A DNA stretch of 64,000 bases from Verrucomicrobiota bacterium. Lineage in GTDB: Bacteria; Verrucomicrobiota; Verrucomicrobiia; Opitutales; Opitutaceae. The DNA lies in NCBI GenBank assembly GCA_014584295.1, contig JACTNC010000053.1, positions 372,001-436,000 on the forward strand, in the 5' to 3' direction. Below are positions 8,697 through 18,979 of the stretch, one piece after another. The notes below the pieces were generated by a model. It did no database searches. It was given only the letters and a program-made list of their open reading frames with translations, and was not told the origin of the DNA. The translations under genes were made by a program, and so were the position numbers. The number at the start of each line of letters is the position of its first letter. Position 1 is the stretch's first letter.

Positions 8697-9313
8697 TGGA
8701 TGCCAAGCTCCGCGCGATGAGATGCAGGAACGTCTTCCACCTTGCCACGCTGTGCACGTTGCAGTGCGCGCACATAGGCCACCACCGCCCAACGGTCCGA
8801 CGGCTCAAGCTTGTCCGCGTAGGACATCATGGTGTTCTTGCCATGGGTGATCGTGTTGAACAATTCGCCATCCGCCATCTTGACCAGACGATCGTCATTG
8901 TAGGTGGGCGTTGCACCCATGCCATAAAGTTTCGTAATGCCATGTCCATCACCCAACGCTCCATGACAGGGCGTACAATAAATCTGATAGCGATCCCTGC
9001 CCCGCTTCATGAATTGGGCGTCGACAGTGATCCCTTCCGGCATGCCAATAACCCAGCCGCCGTTCGCTGTCTTGCCTTCGTAAAACGACGCATTCGCCCG
9101 CAACTCCCCGCGGGCAACCACGCCCGGAGGCAGGGGCCTATCCGCCCGCCCATCAGCAAAGAAGGGTGACGCTCCCTGGGCCAGGTAGTGTGGCTGGCGA
9201 TCCATGTCGGGAAACACCTCCAGCGGCGGACGCTGGGAAGTACAGCCACGGAATCCGAGAATCCCAACAGCGAGCGCCGTCAGAAGGAATGTTGCAAAGT
9301 AGACGTAGCGCAT
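8693..9313 (-). CDS. actE: Alternative complex III monoheme cytochrome c subunit ActE
   Basis: A 206-residue exported cytochrome c. The N-terminus is a hydrophobic signal (about 4-22) ending in GFRGC, which looks like a lipoprotein box, so the protein is probably anchored on the periplasmic side. The heme motif is CTPCH, with a distal Met in the NTMMSYAD region. ActE hands electrons from the pentaheme ActA to the downstream acceptor. It lies between actD and actF with a 2-base gap and an ATGA overlap respectively. Confidence 0.9.
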   Translation of the reverse strand: MRYVYFATFLLTALAVGILGFRGCTSQRPPLEVFPDMDRQPHYLAQGASPFFADGRADRPLPPGVVARGELRANASFYEGKTANGGWVIGMPEGITVDAQFMKRGRDRYQIYCTPCHGALGDGHGITKLYGMGATPTYNDDRLVKMADGELFNTITHGKNTMMSYADKLEPSDRWAVVAYVRALQRAQRGKVEDVPASHRAELGIQ

Positions 9314-9315
9314 GG

Positions 9316-9852
9316 TCAGGCTTCCAGCTCCGTTATCTCCTTGCCTCCGATATTTTCCAGCAGTGCCCGAGTGGCATTGAGGTTGAATTTCGGATCCCGT
9401 GCTTCGATGACAACCAAGAACTTGTCATCAAGCCCACGCAAAATGTGATTGGACTTGAGCACCGGATGGTAATGCATCGGCAGGCCGTTCAGGATGAACA
9501 TGCCACCAATGGTCGCGAACGCCGTGAAAAGGATCGTCAGTTCATAGGAAACCGGGAATGCAAACATCGGGCTGAAAAACGGCTTCCCGCCAACGATCAA
9601 AGGATAGTCGTACGCATCCGTAAAATAGATCAGGAGCATGCCGGTCGTGAACCCCAGGATGCCACCCATGAGCGAAATCCGAGGAACGCGAGACCGACGA
9701 ACACCCATCGCCCGATCAAGGCCATGGACGGGACAAGGGGTGATACAATCCCAGAACTTGTAACCGGCATCCCGGACTCTTTCCGCGGCATGGTAGATGT
9801 CGGGAGCCGTATCGAAAACGGCAACGAGACCATAAGGTTGAGCAGCCATCAC
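9316..9852 (-). CDS. actD: Alternative complex III membrane subunit ActD (DUF3341)
   Basis: A 178-residue protein typical of DUF3341: a cytosolic N-terminal part (GLVAVFDTAPDIYHAAERVR), two central membrane helices (about 58-78 and 95-115), then the family motif NGLPMHYHPVLKS and a cytosolic C-terminal segment ending in GGKEITELEA. ActD is a structural subunit without cofactors. It is between actC (gap 36) and actE. Confidence 0.92.
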   Translation of the reverse strand: MMAAQPYGLVAVFDTAPDIYHAAERVRDAGYKFWDCITPCPVHGLDRAMGVRRSRVPRISLMGGILGFTTGMLLIYFTDAYDYPLIVGGKPFFSPMFAFPVSYELTILFTAFATIGGMFILNGLPMHYHPVLKSNHILRGLDDKFLVVIEARDPKFNLNATRALLENIGGKEITELEA

Positions 9853-9888
9853 TTGAAAGGGTTGGAGGTTGGGAGCGCGTCCAAAATT

Positions 9889-11346
9889 TTAGTGTGCACC
9901 GTGGTTACCATGACCGGAGGCAGACGCGGGGTGCCCGTGAGGATCCCCCTGAGGCATCACCGCCTTGATTTCAGCCATGGGCATGACTGGCAGAAAGCGA
10001 ATGAACAAAAGAAACAGGACGCTAAAAACTCCAAAGGTCCCAAAGAAGGTGAATATCTCGACTACAGATGGGCTGTAGTACCCCCAGCTTGAAGGAACGA
10101 AATCGCGAGCCAGCGAGGTTACGATGATCACAAATCGCTCAAACCACATGCCCACATTCACAAAGATTGAAAGCACCCACACCAAGGCGGTGTTCCGGCG
10201 GATTGACTTGAACCAGAAGAACTGAGGGGTAAGGACGTTGCACGTAATCATGATCCAGTAAGCCCACGCATACTGGCCAAACGCACGGTTGATGAACGCA
10301 AAGCCTTCATAGGGATTTGCTCCATACCAGGCGATGAAGAACTCCATGCCATACGCATATCCCACAATGGTACCGGTCGCGAGGGTGATCTTGCACATGC
10401 AGTCGATGTGGTACTGTGTGATCAGATCCTCGAGTCCGTAAATTGCCCTAAGGGGCAGCATCAGGGTAAGCACCATTCCGAAGCCGGAGAAAATGGCCCC
10501 GGCGACAAAATATGGCGGGAAGATCGTGGTATGCCACCCGGGGATAAGTGAGACTGCGAAGTCAAACGACACGATCGTGTGCACGGAGAGAACTAGCGGC
10601 GTGGCAATGCCGGCGAGGATCAGGTACGCCATCTCGTAGTTGCTCCAGTGGCGGTTGGAACCGCGCCAGCCCATCGCGAAGATGCCATAGAGGAATCCGC
10701 GAAGACGGTTGCCGGCAGCGGTGAAACGATCACGCAGAATCGCGAGATCGGGAATCAGGCCCACATACCAAAACAAGACGGATACCGTTCCATACGTGGA
10801 GACCGCAAAGACGTCCCATTCGAGTGGGGAGCGGAAATTCTGCCAGATGGAATTGGCCGATGGAATCGGGAAGAGATACCAGGCAAACCAGACGCGCCCC
10901 ACGTGAAACACGGGAAAGATCGCAGCGCAAACGACCGCAAAGATCGTCATTGCTTCCGCAGCGCGGTTGATCGATGTGCGCCATTTCTGGCGCAGGAGGC
11001 AGAGGATCGCGGAAATCAGCGTGCCGGCATGCCCGATGCCGATCCAAAACACGAAGTTGACGATGTCCCAAGCCCAATTGACCGGATTGGCATGCCCCCA
11101 GACGCCAACCCCAGTGGCGACGAGATAGATCAATCCCGCAATCGTAAACGAGGCGACCATCGCCGCCAGGACGAAGCAGACCCACCACCACGTGGGGGTC
11201 TTGCCCTCAATGATGCCGCAAATCTTGTCGGTAACCCAGCCAAAGCTGCGGTTATTCTCGACGAGCGTTGCACGGGGAAGCACTGCCGGCTTCACCTCCT
11301 GAAGGATTGCGGGCGTAGGATAGTTGGATTCAGCCGCGTGTGCCAT
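9889..11346 (-). CDS. actC: Alternative complex III NrfD-like membrane subunit ActC
   Basis: A 485-residue polytopic protein of the polysulfide reductase NrfD family and the main quinol-binding membrane subunit of ACIII. About ten helices are visible, with characteristic stretches such as [33 protein letters not shown] and [19 protein letters not shown]. The C-terminal tail is His/Gly rich ([16 protein letters not shown]). The start ATG at 11346 overlaps the last base of the actB stop (TAATG), so translation of the two is likely coupled. Confidence 0.94.
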   Translation of the reverse strand: MAHAAESNYPTPAILQEVKPAVLPRATLVENNRSFGWVTDKICGIIEGKTPTWWWVCFVLAAMVASFTIAGLIYLVATGVGVWGHANPVNWAWDIVNFVFWIGIGHAGTLISAILCLLRQKWRTSINRAAEAMTIFAVVCAAIFPVFHVGRVWFAWYLFPIPSANSIWQNFRSPLEWDVFAVSTYGTVSVLFWYVGLIPDLAILRDRFTAAGNRLRGFLYGIFAMGWRGSNRHWSNYEMAYLILAGIATPLVLSVHTIVSFDFAVSLIPGWHTTIFPPYFVAGAIFSGFGMVLTLMLPLRAIYGLEDLITQYHIDCMCKITLATGTIVGYAYGMEFFIAWYGANPYEGFAFINRAFGQYAWAYWIMITCNVLTPQFFWFKSIRRNTALVWVLSIFVNVGMWFERFVIIVTSLARDFVPSSWGYYSPSVVEIFTFFGTFGVFSVLFLLFIRFLPVMPMAEIKAVMPQGDPHGHPASASGHGNHGAH

Positions 11347-14300
11347 TAGCTAAGTCCTCCGGAGGAGTGCTTGAAACCCGTGTTGCCATGTTTCTGGCCC
11401 GATTTGCCGCCTTCGGAAGGTTGTGTGCCGTGGTCGTGACTGTGTCCATGATCCCCCGGTCCGTGCTCATCATGGCCAGGGTGGTTCTTGGCGTTATACT
11501 CCTTGCGGCTGAGCGGGAGCGATGCGTAGTCTGGCATGTCAGGATTCGGATTCCGGAAGCGTCCGAGGTAGGTCGTGCGCGGCCGAACGTTGAGATAGCC
11601 CAGAACCGCATAGTCTTGATTCCGCGCCTTGGCCTTTGAAACCTCGCTGTTGGGATCCTTGATGTTGCCGAAAAGGATACCGTCAACAGGGCATACCTGC
11701 TGGCAAGCGGTCTTGATCGTACCATCGGGAATTTCGACCTTTGCGGACGCACCGGCCTTCACCTTCTGGTGAATCTTTGCGTGCTCGATGCGCTGGACGC
11801 AATAGGTGCACTTTTCCATGACACCCCGCATGCGAACGGAGACTTCGGGATTCTTCACCATCTTGACGAGTTCCGGCATGCCGGAGCTGCCAAGCGGTCC
11901 CATGTAAAGCTCGTCGATCGAGCGCTTGTTCCAATCGAAGAAATTGAAGCGGCGGACCTTGTACGGACAGTTGTTCGCACAATAACGGGTGCCGATGCAA
12001 CGATTGTAGGCCATGACATTGAGGCCTTCGTCATCGTGAACCGTCGCGTTCACTGGGCACACGGTTTCGCACGGCGCAAGTTCGCAATGCTGGCATGCCA
12101 CCGGCTGGACCACAACCTGGGGATCCTCGGGGATCTCCCGGTTGCCCTCTCCACCAAATGCCGCGGCATCCGCGCGTCCGTCCGAGTAATAACGATCCAG
12201 GCGGATCCAATGCATCTCACGGCCGCGAAGCACCTGCTGCTTGCCCACGATCGGAATGTTGTTCTCAGCCTGACAGGCGATCACACACGCATTGCAGCCA
12301 ATGCACGTGTTAAGATCGATCGACATGCCCCACTGGTGCACGCCCTTGTAGTCGGGAGACTCGTAGAGTGAATTACCCCGGGGCGTGCTCGATGCAATCG
12401 CCGCAAGCGGGAGATTCTTGTCCTTGCCCAGATTCGCAGGCGCGTGGGACTCCATGCCGATGGAATTCACCCAGTCCGGATTGCGCGTGAACTCATCGAG
12501 ATTCGCTTCACGAACAATATCCCTGCCCTCCATCGACCAGTGTTCCTGGGTGTTCGCCAATGCATAGCGGCGGGAGGTAACCTCAATCTTTCCCCCCAAG
12601 GCAATATTGGGCGCACCTGACGTGCGAAGCGGATAAAAATCGTGCCCCGTCTTGTTGCCGATCCGCCCCGAAGTGGTGCGTCCGTACCCAAGCGGCAGGA
12701 TGATCGTGTAGTCGGAAAGACCAGGCTGGATGTGCATCGGGCCCTCGACAGTGCGACCATCGACGGTCACCTTGCCGATGAAGGCCATTTCCTTGCCCTG
12801 TTGGAAATCGGCAGCCTGCTTGCGCGCGACCTGCATCGGCGCGTTGCCCGGCTCAATGCCGAGTTCGCGGCCGAGCTTGGGACTGACGAGGATCGCATTG
12901 TCCCACGCAATCTTGGTGATCGTCTCGGGACACTCCTGCAGCCAGCCATTGTTGGAATAGCGTCCGTCATCAACCTTGCCATCGGCGACGAACCTGACTT
13001 CCAGCGAATCCTTCGAAAATACCGGAGGGTTGTACCCCGCCGCATTCAGCATGTTGCGCAAGCCTGACGTGCTCAGCCGGACCGTTGTCTTCGAATAGGC
13101 GGAATCCGACAGGAGACCATCATGGAGGAACTTTCGAAACGCTGCTTCGCCGTTTCTCAAGCGGGAAATCGTTGCCTGAACAATCGCGTGAGGATCCGTG
13201 ACGGTTTCATTGGCGAGCCGGGCAAACAGTTCCAGTTCCGTCATGCCTCCGAAAAGCGGTAGGATCTGCGGCTGGATCGGAACGATGGTTCCGTCCGCCG
13301 TGCGCGCATCGCCCCAGGACTCAAGATAGTGCGTCGCGGCGATGTGAGTGGAGGACGCATGCGACGTTTCGTCGGCATAGTATCCGTATCGAACGACGTT
13401 CGCGACACCCTTCAGCGCCTCCGCAAAGCCGAGATTTGCGGGAGCATTGTAGACCGGATTGCCATTGACGATGACGAGCGTGCGAATCGATCCGCCCTTC
13501 ATCGCTGAAACGAGCTCGGTGATGGACACCGGAGCATTCTCAGGAGCCGGGACCGAAACAAAATCGATCGTGGAGCCGATGTTGCCCAACGCGGCATTCA
13601 ATGCATGAACGACCGCATGAACCGCCGCGGGAAGGTGCGGGCCGGCAACCACGATTGAGGATCCACGGTTGTCTTTCAGATCCTTCGCGACCGCGGAAAG
13701 CCACTTCTCTTTTTCCTTGAAGTCGATGCCCGCTGCAAGCGGCGCAAACGTTGAGTCTCCCGTAACTGCCTGGGCAAGCGCCGCAGCAAAACCAAGCATG
13801 TGGCTGCTGGCCAGACGGAGGCGGTGATCGGCCATGGAACCCGTCACAGTGAGATTGCTCTCAACCGCATAGAGGCGGTTCATCGGATCTGTCGGGCCGT
13901 TTACCTTCCGGGCCTTTGAAAAGGCGCGCGCGTAGGCGAGCGAATGCGATTCGTTATGGAGAAAATCGGAATCGATGGCGACGACTCGCTTTGCGCGGTC
14001 GAAGCGATAGATCGGCTTGACCTCCGCGCCAAACACCGAGCGCGCAGCCTGGGTCGGGGCCTCGTTCGACGTCGGTTCATAGACCGCCCAGAGCGCACGA
14101 GGATACCGAGCGCGAAGCCTTGCGGTCAATGCCGCCCGACTGGGCGACGTCGACTCGTCAACAAGAAAGGCCAGTCCGCCCCCGCCGTTGGTTCCGTATG
14201 AACGGGAAATGCCTGCTAGGACATCATTGATGGCGGCGTTGTCGACAGCGCCGCCCTTTATGGTGTGGGTTGTCGAACGGTCGGGATCGTACAAGTCGAG

Positions 14301-14738
14301 CACCGAGGCCTGCGCATGAATCGTCGTCCCTCCGCCGTAGGGTGCGTAGCTCGGATTTCCCTCAAGTTTTGTCGGACGACCCTGATGGGTTTCCGCGAGC
14401 AGGGGTATGGCTCCGCCTTTCGCCGGCATGGCCGTGGCGAAATAGAGGGGCAGACCAGGGATTACACCCTCAACGGATTTCCCGTAGGGAAGAATTTTCT
14501 CCTCGGGACGTCGGCACCCGGAAGCGAGGCCCATGCCACCCAGCGCGAAGGAGGCGGCCATGATCTTGAAAAAATGGCGCCGATCGACGCCATCCAGTTC
14601 GGAGGCGCCGGCCGGAAACTCACGCGCAACCTGTTCCTTAAAGCCAGGCGTGGCTGCGAGTTCGTCAAGGCTGCGCCAGTAGCGGGGACCGCTCAATTCA
14701 CGTTCCGAGGGTGCGGGATGCTGAAATTCGCGTTTCAT
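11346..14738 (-). CDS. actB: Alternative complex III iron-sulfur subunit ActB (molybdopterin-like domain fused to ferredoxin domain)
   Basis: A large periplasmic subunit of 1130 residues. Near the N-terminus [18 protein letters not shown] is an internal Tat signal, placed after about 50 residues as is usual for ActB. The first two thirds resemble molybdopterin oxidoreductases, which in ACIII carry no molybdenum cofactor. The last third holds ferredoxin-type cluster ligands: [52 protein letters not shown] and CQQVCPVDG, enough for the four Fe-S clusters known in this family. These clusters take electrons from quinol towards ActA. The tail is His/Gly rich. The 4-base overlap with actA supports one operon. 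Confidence 0.95.
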   Translation of the reverse strand: MKREFQHPAPSERELSGPRYWRSLDELAATPGFKEQVAREFPAGASELDGVDRRHFFKIMAASFALGGMGLASGCRRPEEKILPYGKSVEGVIPGLPLYFATAMPAKGGAIPLLAETHQGRPTKLEGNPSYAPYGGGTTIHAQASVLDLYDPDRSTTHTIKGGAVDNAAINDVLAGISRSYGTNGGGGLAFLVDESTSPSRAALTARLRARYPRALWAVYEPTSNEAPTQAARSVFGAEVKPIYRFDRAKRVVAIDSDFLHNESHSLAYARAFSKARKVNGPTDPMNRLYAVESNLTVTGSMADHRLRLASSHMLGFAAALAQAVTGDSTFAPLAAGIDFKEKEKWLSAVAKDLKDNRGSSIVVAGPHLPAAVHAVVHALNAALGNIGSTIDFVSVPAPENAPVSITELVSAMKGGSIRTLVIVNGNPVYNAPANLGFAEALKGVANVVRYGYYADETSHASSTHIAATHYLESWGDARTADGTIVPIQPQILPLFGGMTELELFARLANETVTDPHAIVQATISRLRNGEAAFRKFLHDGLLSDSAYSKTTVRLSTSGLRNMLNAAGYNPPVFSKDSLEVRFVADGKVDDGRYSNNGWLQECPETITKIAWDNAILVSPKLGRELGIEPGNAPMQVARKQAADFQQGKEMAFIGKVTVDGRTVEGPMHIQPGLSDYTIILPLGYGRTTSGRIGNKTGHDFYPLRTSGAPNIALGGKIEVTSRRYALANTQEHWSMEGRDIVREANLDEFTRNPDWVNSIGMESHAPANLGKDKNLPLAAIASSTPRGNSLYESPDYKGVHQWGMSIDLNTCIGCNACVIACQAENNIPIVGKQQVLRGREMHWIRLDRYYSDGRADAAAFGGEGNREIPEDPQVVVQPVACQHCELAPCETVCPVNATVHDDEGLNVMAYNRCIGTRYCANNCPYKVRRFNFFDWNKRSIDELYMGPLGSSGMPELVKMVKNPEVSVRMRGVMEKCTYCVQRIEHAKIHQKVKAGASAKVEIPDGTIKTACQQVCPVDGILFGNIKDPNSEVSKAKARNQDYAVLGYLNVRPRTTYLGRFRNPNPDMPDYASLPLSRKEYNAKNHPGHDEHGPGDHGHSHDHGTQPSEGGKSGQKHGNTGFKHSSGGLS

Positions 14739-15391
14739 CGATGGCAGCCGGAGCAGCTTTGCGGAGGTTTGACGTTCCAGTCGTGCACAAATTTTTTGCC
14801 GTCCTCAATCTGGCCCTGCATCCCCTTCGGATGCACCCAGTCCAGCTTGGTAACGAGTTCAGGCGAGCGCAGCACTTTTTCGGGAGCACGATGGCAGTCC
14901 AGACAGAAACCCATGGAAAGGGGCTTCTCGTGTCGGACCACTTCCATCTGATCAACGCGCCCGTGGCACTCCACACAGGAAACGCCCCGGGCCACGTGAA
15001 CCGAGTGGTTGAAATAAACGTAATTGGGCATCACATGGACATTCACCCATGGAACGGGATCGCCCGACGCGAAGCTTTCACGAATCGGCTCCAGTTGCGG
15101 GCTGTTCGCCTTGATGATGCTGTGGCAGTTCATGCACGTCTGCGATGTCGGCACATTGGAATGTCCGGATTTCTCAACGTTGCTGTGACAGTACCGGCAG
15201 TCGATCCCGAGGTTACCGGCGTGCAGGGCGTGGCTAAACTCAACAGGCTGTACCGGCGCGTATCCCACGCGAATGTATTTCGGTGTCGCGTAATACGTCG
15301 TAGCAGCGGTCACAATCCCGCCCAGGACCACCAGATAAATCACAATCTGAAGGGGCAGCCGATTGGCCGACTTCGGAAACAGTTTCGACAT
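14735..15391 (-). CDS. actA: Alternative complex III pentaheme cytochrome c subunit ActA
   Basis: A 218-residue membrane-anchored multiheme cytochrome. One N-terminal helix (about 13-32) is followed by five CxxCH sites: CRYCH, CMNCH, CVECH, CLDCH and CSGCH. ActA is the first gene of the ACIII set and wires the iron-sulfur subunit to the monoheme cytochrome. A good ribosome-binding site (AGAGGAG, about 11 bases ahead) supports ATG 15391. The stop overlaps the actB start by ATGA. Confidence 0.95.
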   Translation of the reverse strand: MSKLFPKSANRLPLQIVIYLVVLGGIVTAATTYYATPKYIRVGYAPVQPVEFSHALHAGNLGIDCRYCHSNVEKSGHSNVPTSQTCMNCHSIIKANSPQLEPIRESFASGDPVPWVNVHVMPNYVYFNHSVHVARGVSCVECHGRVDQMEVVRHEKPLSMGFCLDCHRAPEKVLRSPELVTKLDWVHPKGMQGQIEDGKKFVHDWNVKPPQSCSGCHR

Positions 15392-15426
15392 GGTCGGAAT
15401 TTCTCCTCTTGGGTGGATTTTCGGCG

Positions 15427-15630
15427 CTAGACCGAGTCCGCCTTCCGTGCGACCGCCCGTGAATCGGGCTTGATCAAAAAGGGCATCGCCTTGTTGCGCT
15501 CAGCCACCGACTGGGAGGAAGCGGGAGAGGTCGGGGACAAACGTGCCAGAAGCGCGGGGGTGGTTCCTGCGGCAGCCAGGAGCGCGACAAGCTTGCCAAA
15601 GAATGTTTTTCGCGAGGAAGGTTTAGTCAC
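15427..15630 (-). CDS. Small Tat-like leader protein upstream of actA
   Basis: A 67-residue frame starting at GTG 15630. It begins SSRKTFFGKLVALLAAAG, which looks like a Tat-type signal with an RK in place of RR, followed by a short polar tail. It lies 35 bases ahead of actA on the same strand. I do not recognise a family. It could be a small accessory or assembly factor of ACIII, or a fortuitous frame; the signal-like N-terminus is the only positive evidence beyond position. Confidence 0.45.
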   Translation of the reverse strand: MTKPSSRKTFFGKLVALLAAAGTTPALLARLSPTSPASSQSVAERNKAMPFLIKPDSRAVARKADSV

Positions 15631-15799
15631 AGGGCGTCAGCGAATTGGTAAAGAGCTGCGAATCGAAGGAAGCAGCGAGTGGAATGTAAACCAAAAATTC
15701 CCCATCTCTTCGAAGAAAGCGCAAGACATAAGCTGAGCCAGGGGCTTCATCCGCCGCCACTAATTCAATTCCGAGCACGCCAAATACGCCCTCCGTCAT
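15623..15799 (-). CDS. Possible 58-residue protein, unknown
   Basis: A short frame from ATG 15799 (MTEGVFGVLGIELV) to TAA at 15623, with a stop that overlaps the GTG of the next small frame by 8 bases. It fills the space between the ABC exporter ATPase and the ACIII leader. A mixed hydrophobic/charged composition (RFLRRDGEFLVYIPLA) is compatible with a real small domain, but no family is recognised and no clear ribosome-binding site is seen. Confidence 0.22.
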   Translation of the reverse strand: MTEGVFGVLGIELVAADEAPGSAYVLRFLRRDGEFLVYIPLAASFDSQLFTNSLTPCD

Positions 15800-15834
15800 A
15801 CGGTGGCTACGTGCCAGCACGTGGCTATCCAAAC

Positions 15835-16530
<696 letters not shown>

Positions 16531-16545
16531 GGCGCTACGGATCAG

Positions 16546-17796
16546 TTACTGGGCAGTTCCGCGAATGACATCGCCCGGTTCAAGTCGCGCCGCTCTCCGC
16601 GCCGGAACCAGGCTGGCCACCATCACCATGACGATGGAAATCCCCGTTGCGGAAACGTAGTGCCACACGGACCTCGACACCACAAAATGATCCGACGTGA
16701 AAATGCCCCGAATCCGTATCGGCATTCTGGATACCGCTTCCGTCACTCCCCAACCAAGGCCGCTTCCGAGAATCGCCCCGATCGTCAACACGATCGCCGC
16801 CTGCCAAAGGAATATGCGCGTAATGTCCCTGCGGGTATATCCCATCGACCGAAGGATCGCGATGTCCTTCGTCTTCTCCATGACAATCAAGGCAAGCGTG
16901 TTGTACATGGCCAATCCGGCAATCAGGGTGAAAACCGAGACGGTGATGCCCGTCGAAATTCGCAGTGCACGAAAAACATCCAGCCAGGTCTTTTCGCGCT
17001 GTTGCCAGGACGTCACGCTGTGCTCCAGGACCGACTGCATCCGCGCCGCGTCCTGAGGCGCGCGTTCGCGATCGTAGAGATCAACCTGGATGAAAGATGC
17101 CCCTGTCGCCTTCCTGAGAAGGGACCTCGCCTCCCCCATGTGCATGAAGACGCGAACCTTGTCGATGTCGCCGATTCCAGTTTCATACACCCCGGATACC
17201 CGGTATCGCCGCAGTTCCGTGCCGGCTCTTAACAGCACTGAGTCGCCAACTTGTACCTGGAGGCGATCCGCCAGACGCACGCCCAGAAGGAGTCCGGTGG
17301 GGTTGTCACGAAACCCGGCCAGATCCCCACGCACGATCTGCCTGGCGAGATCCGACACGGAAAGATGATCGGCAAGATGGATGCCATAAACCCTCGCCTC
17401 GTCGGACTTGAAACTGGATCGAATGTCTGCGGATCCATAAACGACCTCGGAAATTCCTGCTACGTTGGCAAACTGCCTCAGCGCCTTGATGACCTGTTCG
17501 GGTTCTTCAATGCCTTCAATGTACCTCACGCCATCCTTGAGTTCGATGGTATAACCCGCAGTTTCACTGCCATTGCCCACTTCCATCGTCCGGATCGTCG
17601 GCTGAATGCGATCCTCCACACGAATCGCTCCATTGGTGCCAAGCACCGTGCGAATAAAAAACTCCTCGAATCCGGTCGTTGTCGACTGCGTGACAATGAA
17701 CAGTCCCACCCCGAGAACAATGCATGCGAGGCTCATGAGCATCGCACGGCGGCGCGCGGTAAGAAATCTCAGCGCGATACGAAACGTCGTCGACAT
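16546..17796 (-). CDS. ABC exporter permease, FtsX/MacB/DevC family
   Basis: 416 residues from ATG 17796 (MSTTFRIALRFLTARRR); the frame upstream is not protein-like. The topology is the MacB/DevC type: a first helix at about 17-37, a large periplasmic domain (about 45-280), then three C-terminal helices around STGITVSVFTLIAGLAMY, IFLWQAAIVLTIGAILGSGLG and YVSATGISIVMVMVASLVP. The cytosolic loop DIAILRSMGYTRRDI is the usual coupling segment. It sits 40 bases after the adaptor gene and 15 before the ATPase. Confidence 0.88.
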   Translation of the reverse strand: MSTTFRIALRFLTARRRAMLMSLACIVLGVGLFIVTQSTTTGFEEFFIRTVLGTNGAIRVEDRIQPTIRTMEVGNGSETAGYTIELKDGVRYIEGIEEPEQVIKALRQFANVAGISEVVYGSADIRSSFKSDEARVYGIHLADHLSVSDLARQIVRGDLAGFRDNPTGLLLGVRLADRLQVQVGDSVLLRAGTELRRYRVSGVYETGIGDIDKVRVFMHMGEARSLLRKATGASFIQVDLYDRERAPQDAARMQSVLEHSVTSWQQREKTWLDVFRALRISTGITVSVFTLIAGLAMYNTLALIVMEKTKDIAILRSMGYTRRDITRIFLWQAAIVLTIGAILGSGLGWGVTEAVSRMPIRIRGIFTSDHFVVSRSVWHYVSATGISIVMVMVASLVPARRAARLEPGDVIRGTAQ

Positions 17797-17836
17797 GCCT
17801 GGGAGAGCGGGGTCCAGAATCCTCTGTTGTACGAGA

Positions 17837-18979
17837 TCAGTGTCGCTGCCCGTGGAAAGACTCAATCTGGACACGCACCTTGTCGCCCGCTCGCACCGTA
17901 TCGAGTTGTTCGACCAGTACGAGTTCACCCTCCTTCAAACCCGACACGATTTCCACCTGGTTCAGGTCCGTGAATCCTGCCTGCACAGGGCGCAGCTCAA
18001 CCGTGCCTCCATCGACTACAAAAACCTTTCCGTCAAAAAGTGCGCGACGCGGGATCACCAGTGCATTCGAATGGGAGTCTATCACGATGCTCACATCTCC
18101 AGTCAGCCCCGGCACGAGTTTTTCCTGGTCGATATCAACCGCGAGATGCACGACGTAGCGCTGGGTGGCGGGATCCGCGGTAGGCAGCACCTTCATCACA
18201 TGTCCCTGAAATAGCTGCTGGCCATATCCCAGAAATCGGATGGTTGCCTTGTCCCCTTCCCTGATCCCCGAAAAATTTTCTTCGCTGATCCGCGCCTCTA
18301 CCGTGCGCGCGTTGGAGATCAAGGTCGCAACAACCGATTCGCCACTGATGATATCGCCGGGAAATGCCATGACCTCCGATATCTGGCCATCCGCGGGCGA
18401 TTTCACCGTCATTCGCTCCAGTCGGAGCTTGCGAAGCTCGAGGGTGTTCTCGAGCGCCGCGATCGCGGATTCCGTCTCCACCTTTTCGATGGCGAGACGG
18501 CGCTCAATGCCCCGTACATTTCCCGCCGCCCGCTCGAGCGCCTGCCTGGAAATCGTGCCGTCCTTGCTCGCCCTCTCCGCATTGCTCAGATCAACGCGGG
18601 CATTTTCAAGTTCCAGTTCGATGAGCGATCCCACCGCCTGCCGCTCCTTTGCAGTTCTCAGCGAGTTTTCATTCGCGCTGATGTCCAGTTCGAGATCCCG
18701 CGTCTCAAGTTTGATCAGGAAGTCCCCCTTGCTGACCCGTTGCCCGATCTTCAGATCACCCTTCTCCACCAGCCCTCCAACTGCAGAACGAACCACAATC
18801 ACCCGCTCCGCGCTCACGGTCACGCTCCCCGGAACGGCATTCGCTGCCACCGATCGAACAACCGGTGCCACAATGACAATGGGGCGGGCCCGAAGCCACA
18901 GCCAGTATCCGAGGCCGGCCAGGATCGCAGCCGCCGCCAGAATCTTGATGAACGTGAAAACGCCTTTGCGCTGGCTCAT
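17837..18979 (-). CDS. Periplasmic adaptor (HlyD/DevB family) of the tripartite exporter
   Basis: 380 residues with an N-terminal membrane anchor (about 10-27), a lipoyl-like half (VRSAVGGLVEKGDLKIGQRV), a long coiled-coil hairpin (about 100-200, rich in E, L and R), the second lipoyl half (TVKSPADGQISEVMAFPGD) and beta-barrel segments. It links the inner-membrane permease to TolC. Its ATG overlaps the tolC-like stop by ATGA. Confidence 0.9.
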   Translation of the reverse strand: MSQRKGVFTFIKILAAAAILAGLGYWLWLRARPIVIVAPVVRSVAANAVPGSVTVSAERVIVVRSAVGGLVEKGDLKIGQRVSKGDFLIKLETRDLELDISANENSLRTAKERQAVGSLIELELENARVDLSNAERASKDGTISRQALERAAGNVRGIERRLAIEKVETESAIAALENTLELRKLRLERMTVKSPADGQISEVMAFPGDIISGESVVATLISNARTVEARISEENFSGIREGDKATIRFLGYGQQLFQGHVMKVLPTADPATQRYVVHLAVDIDQEKLVPGLTGDVSIVIDSHSNALVIPRRALFDGKVFVVDGGTVELRPVQAGFTDLNQVEIVSGLKEGELVLVEQLDTVRAGDKVRVQIESFHGQRH

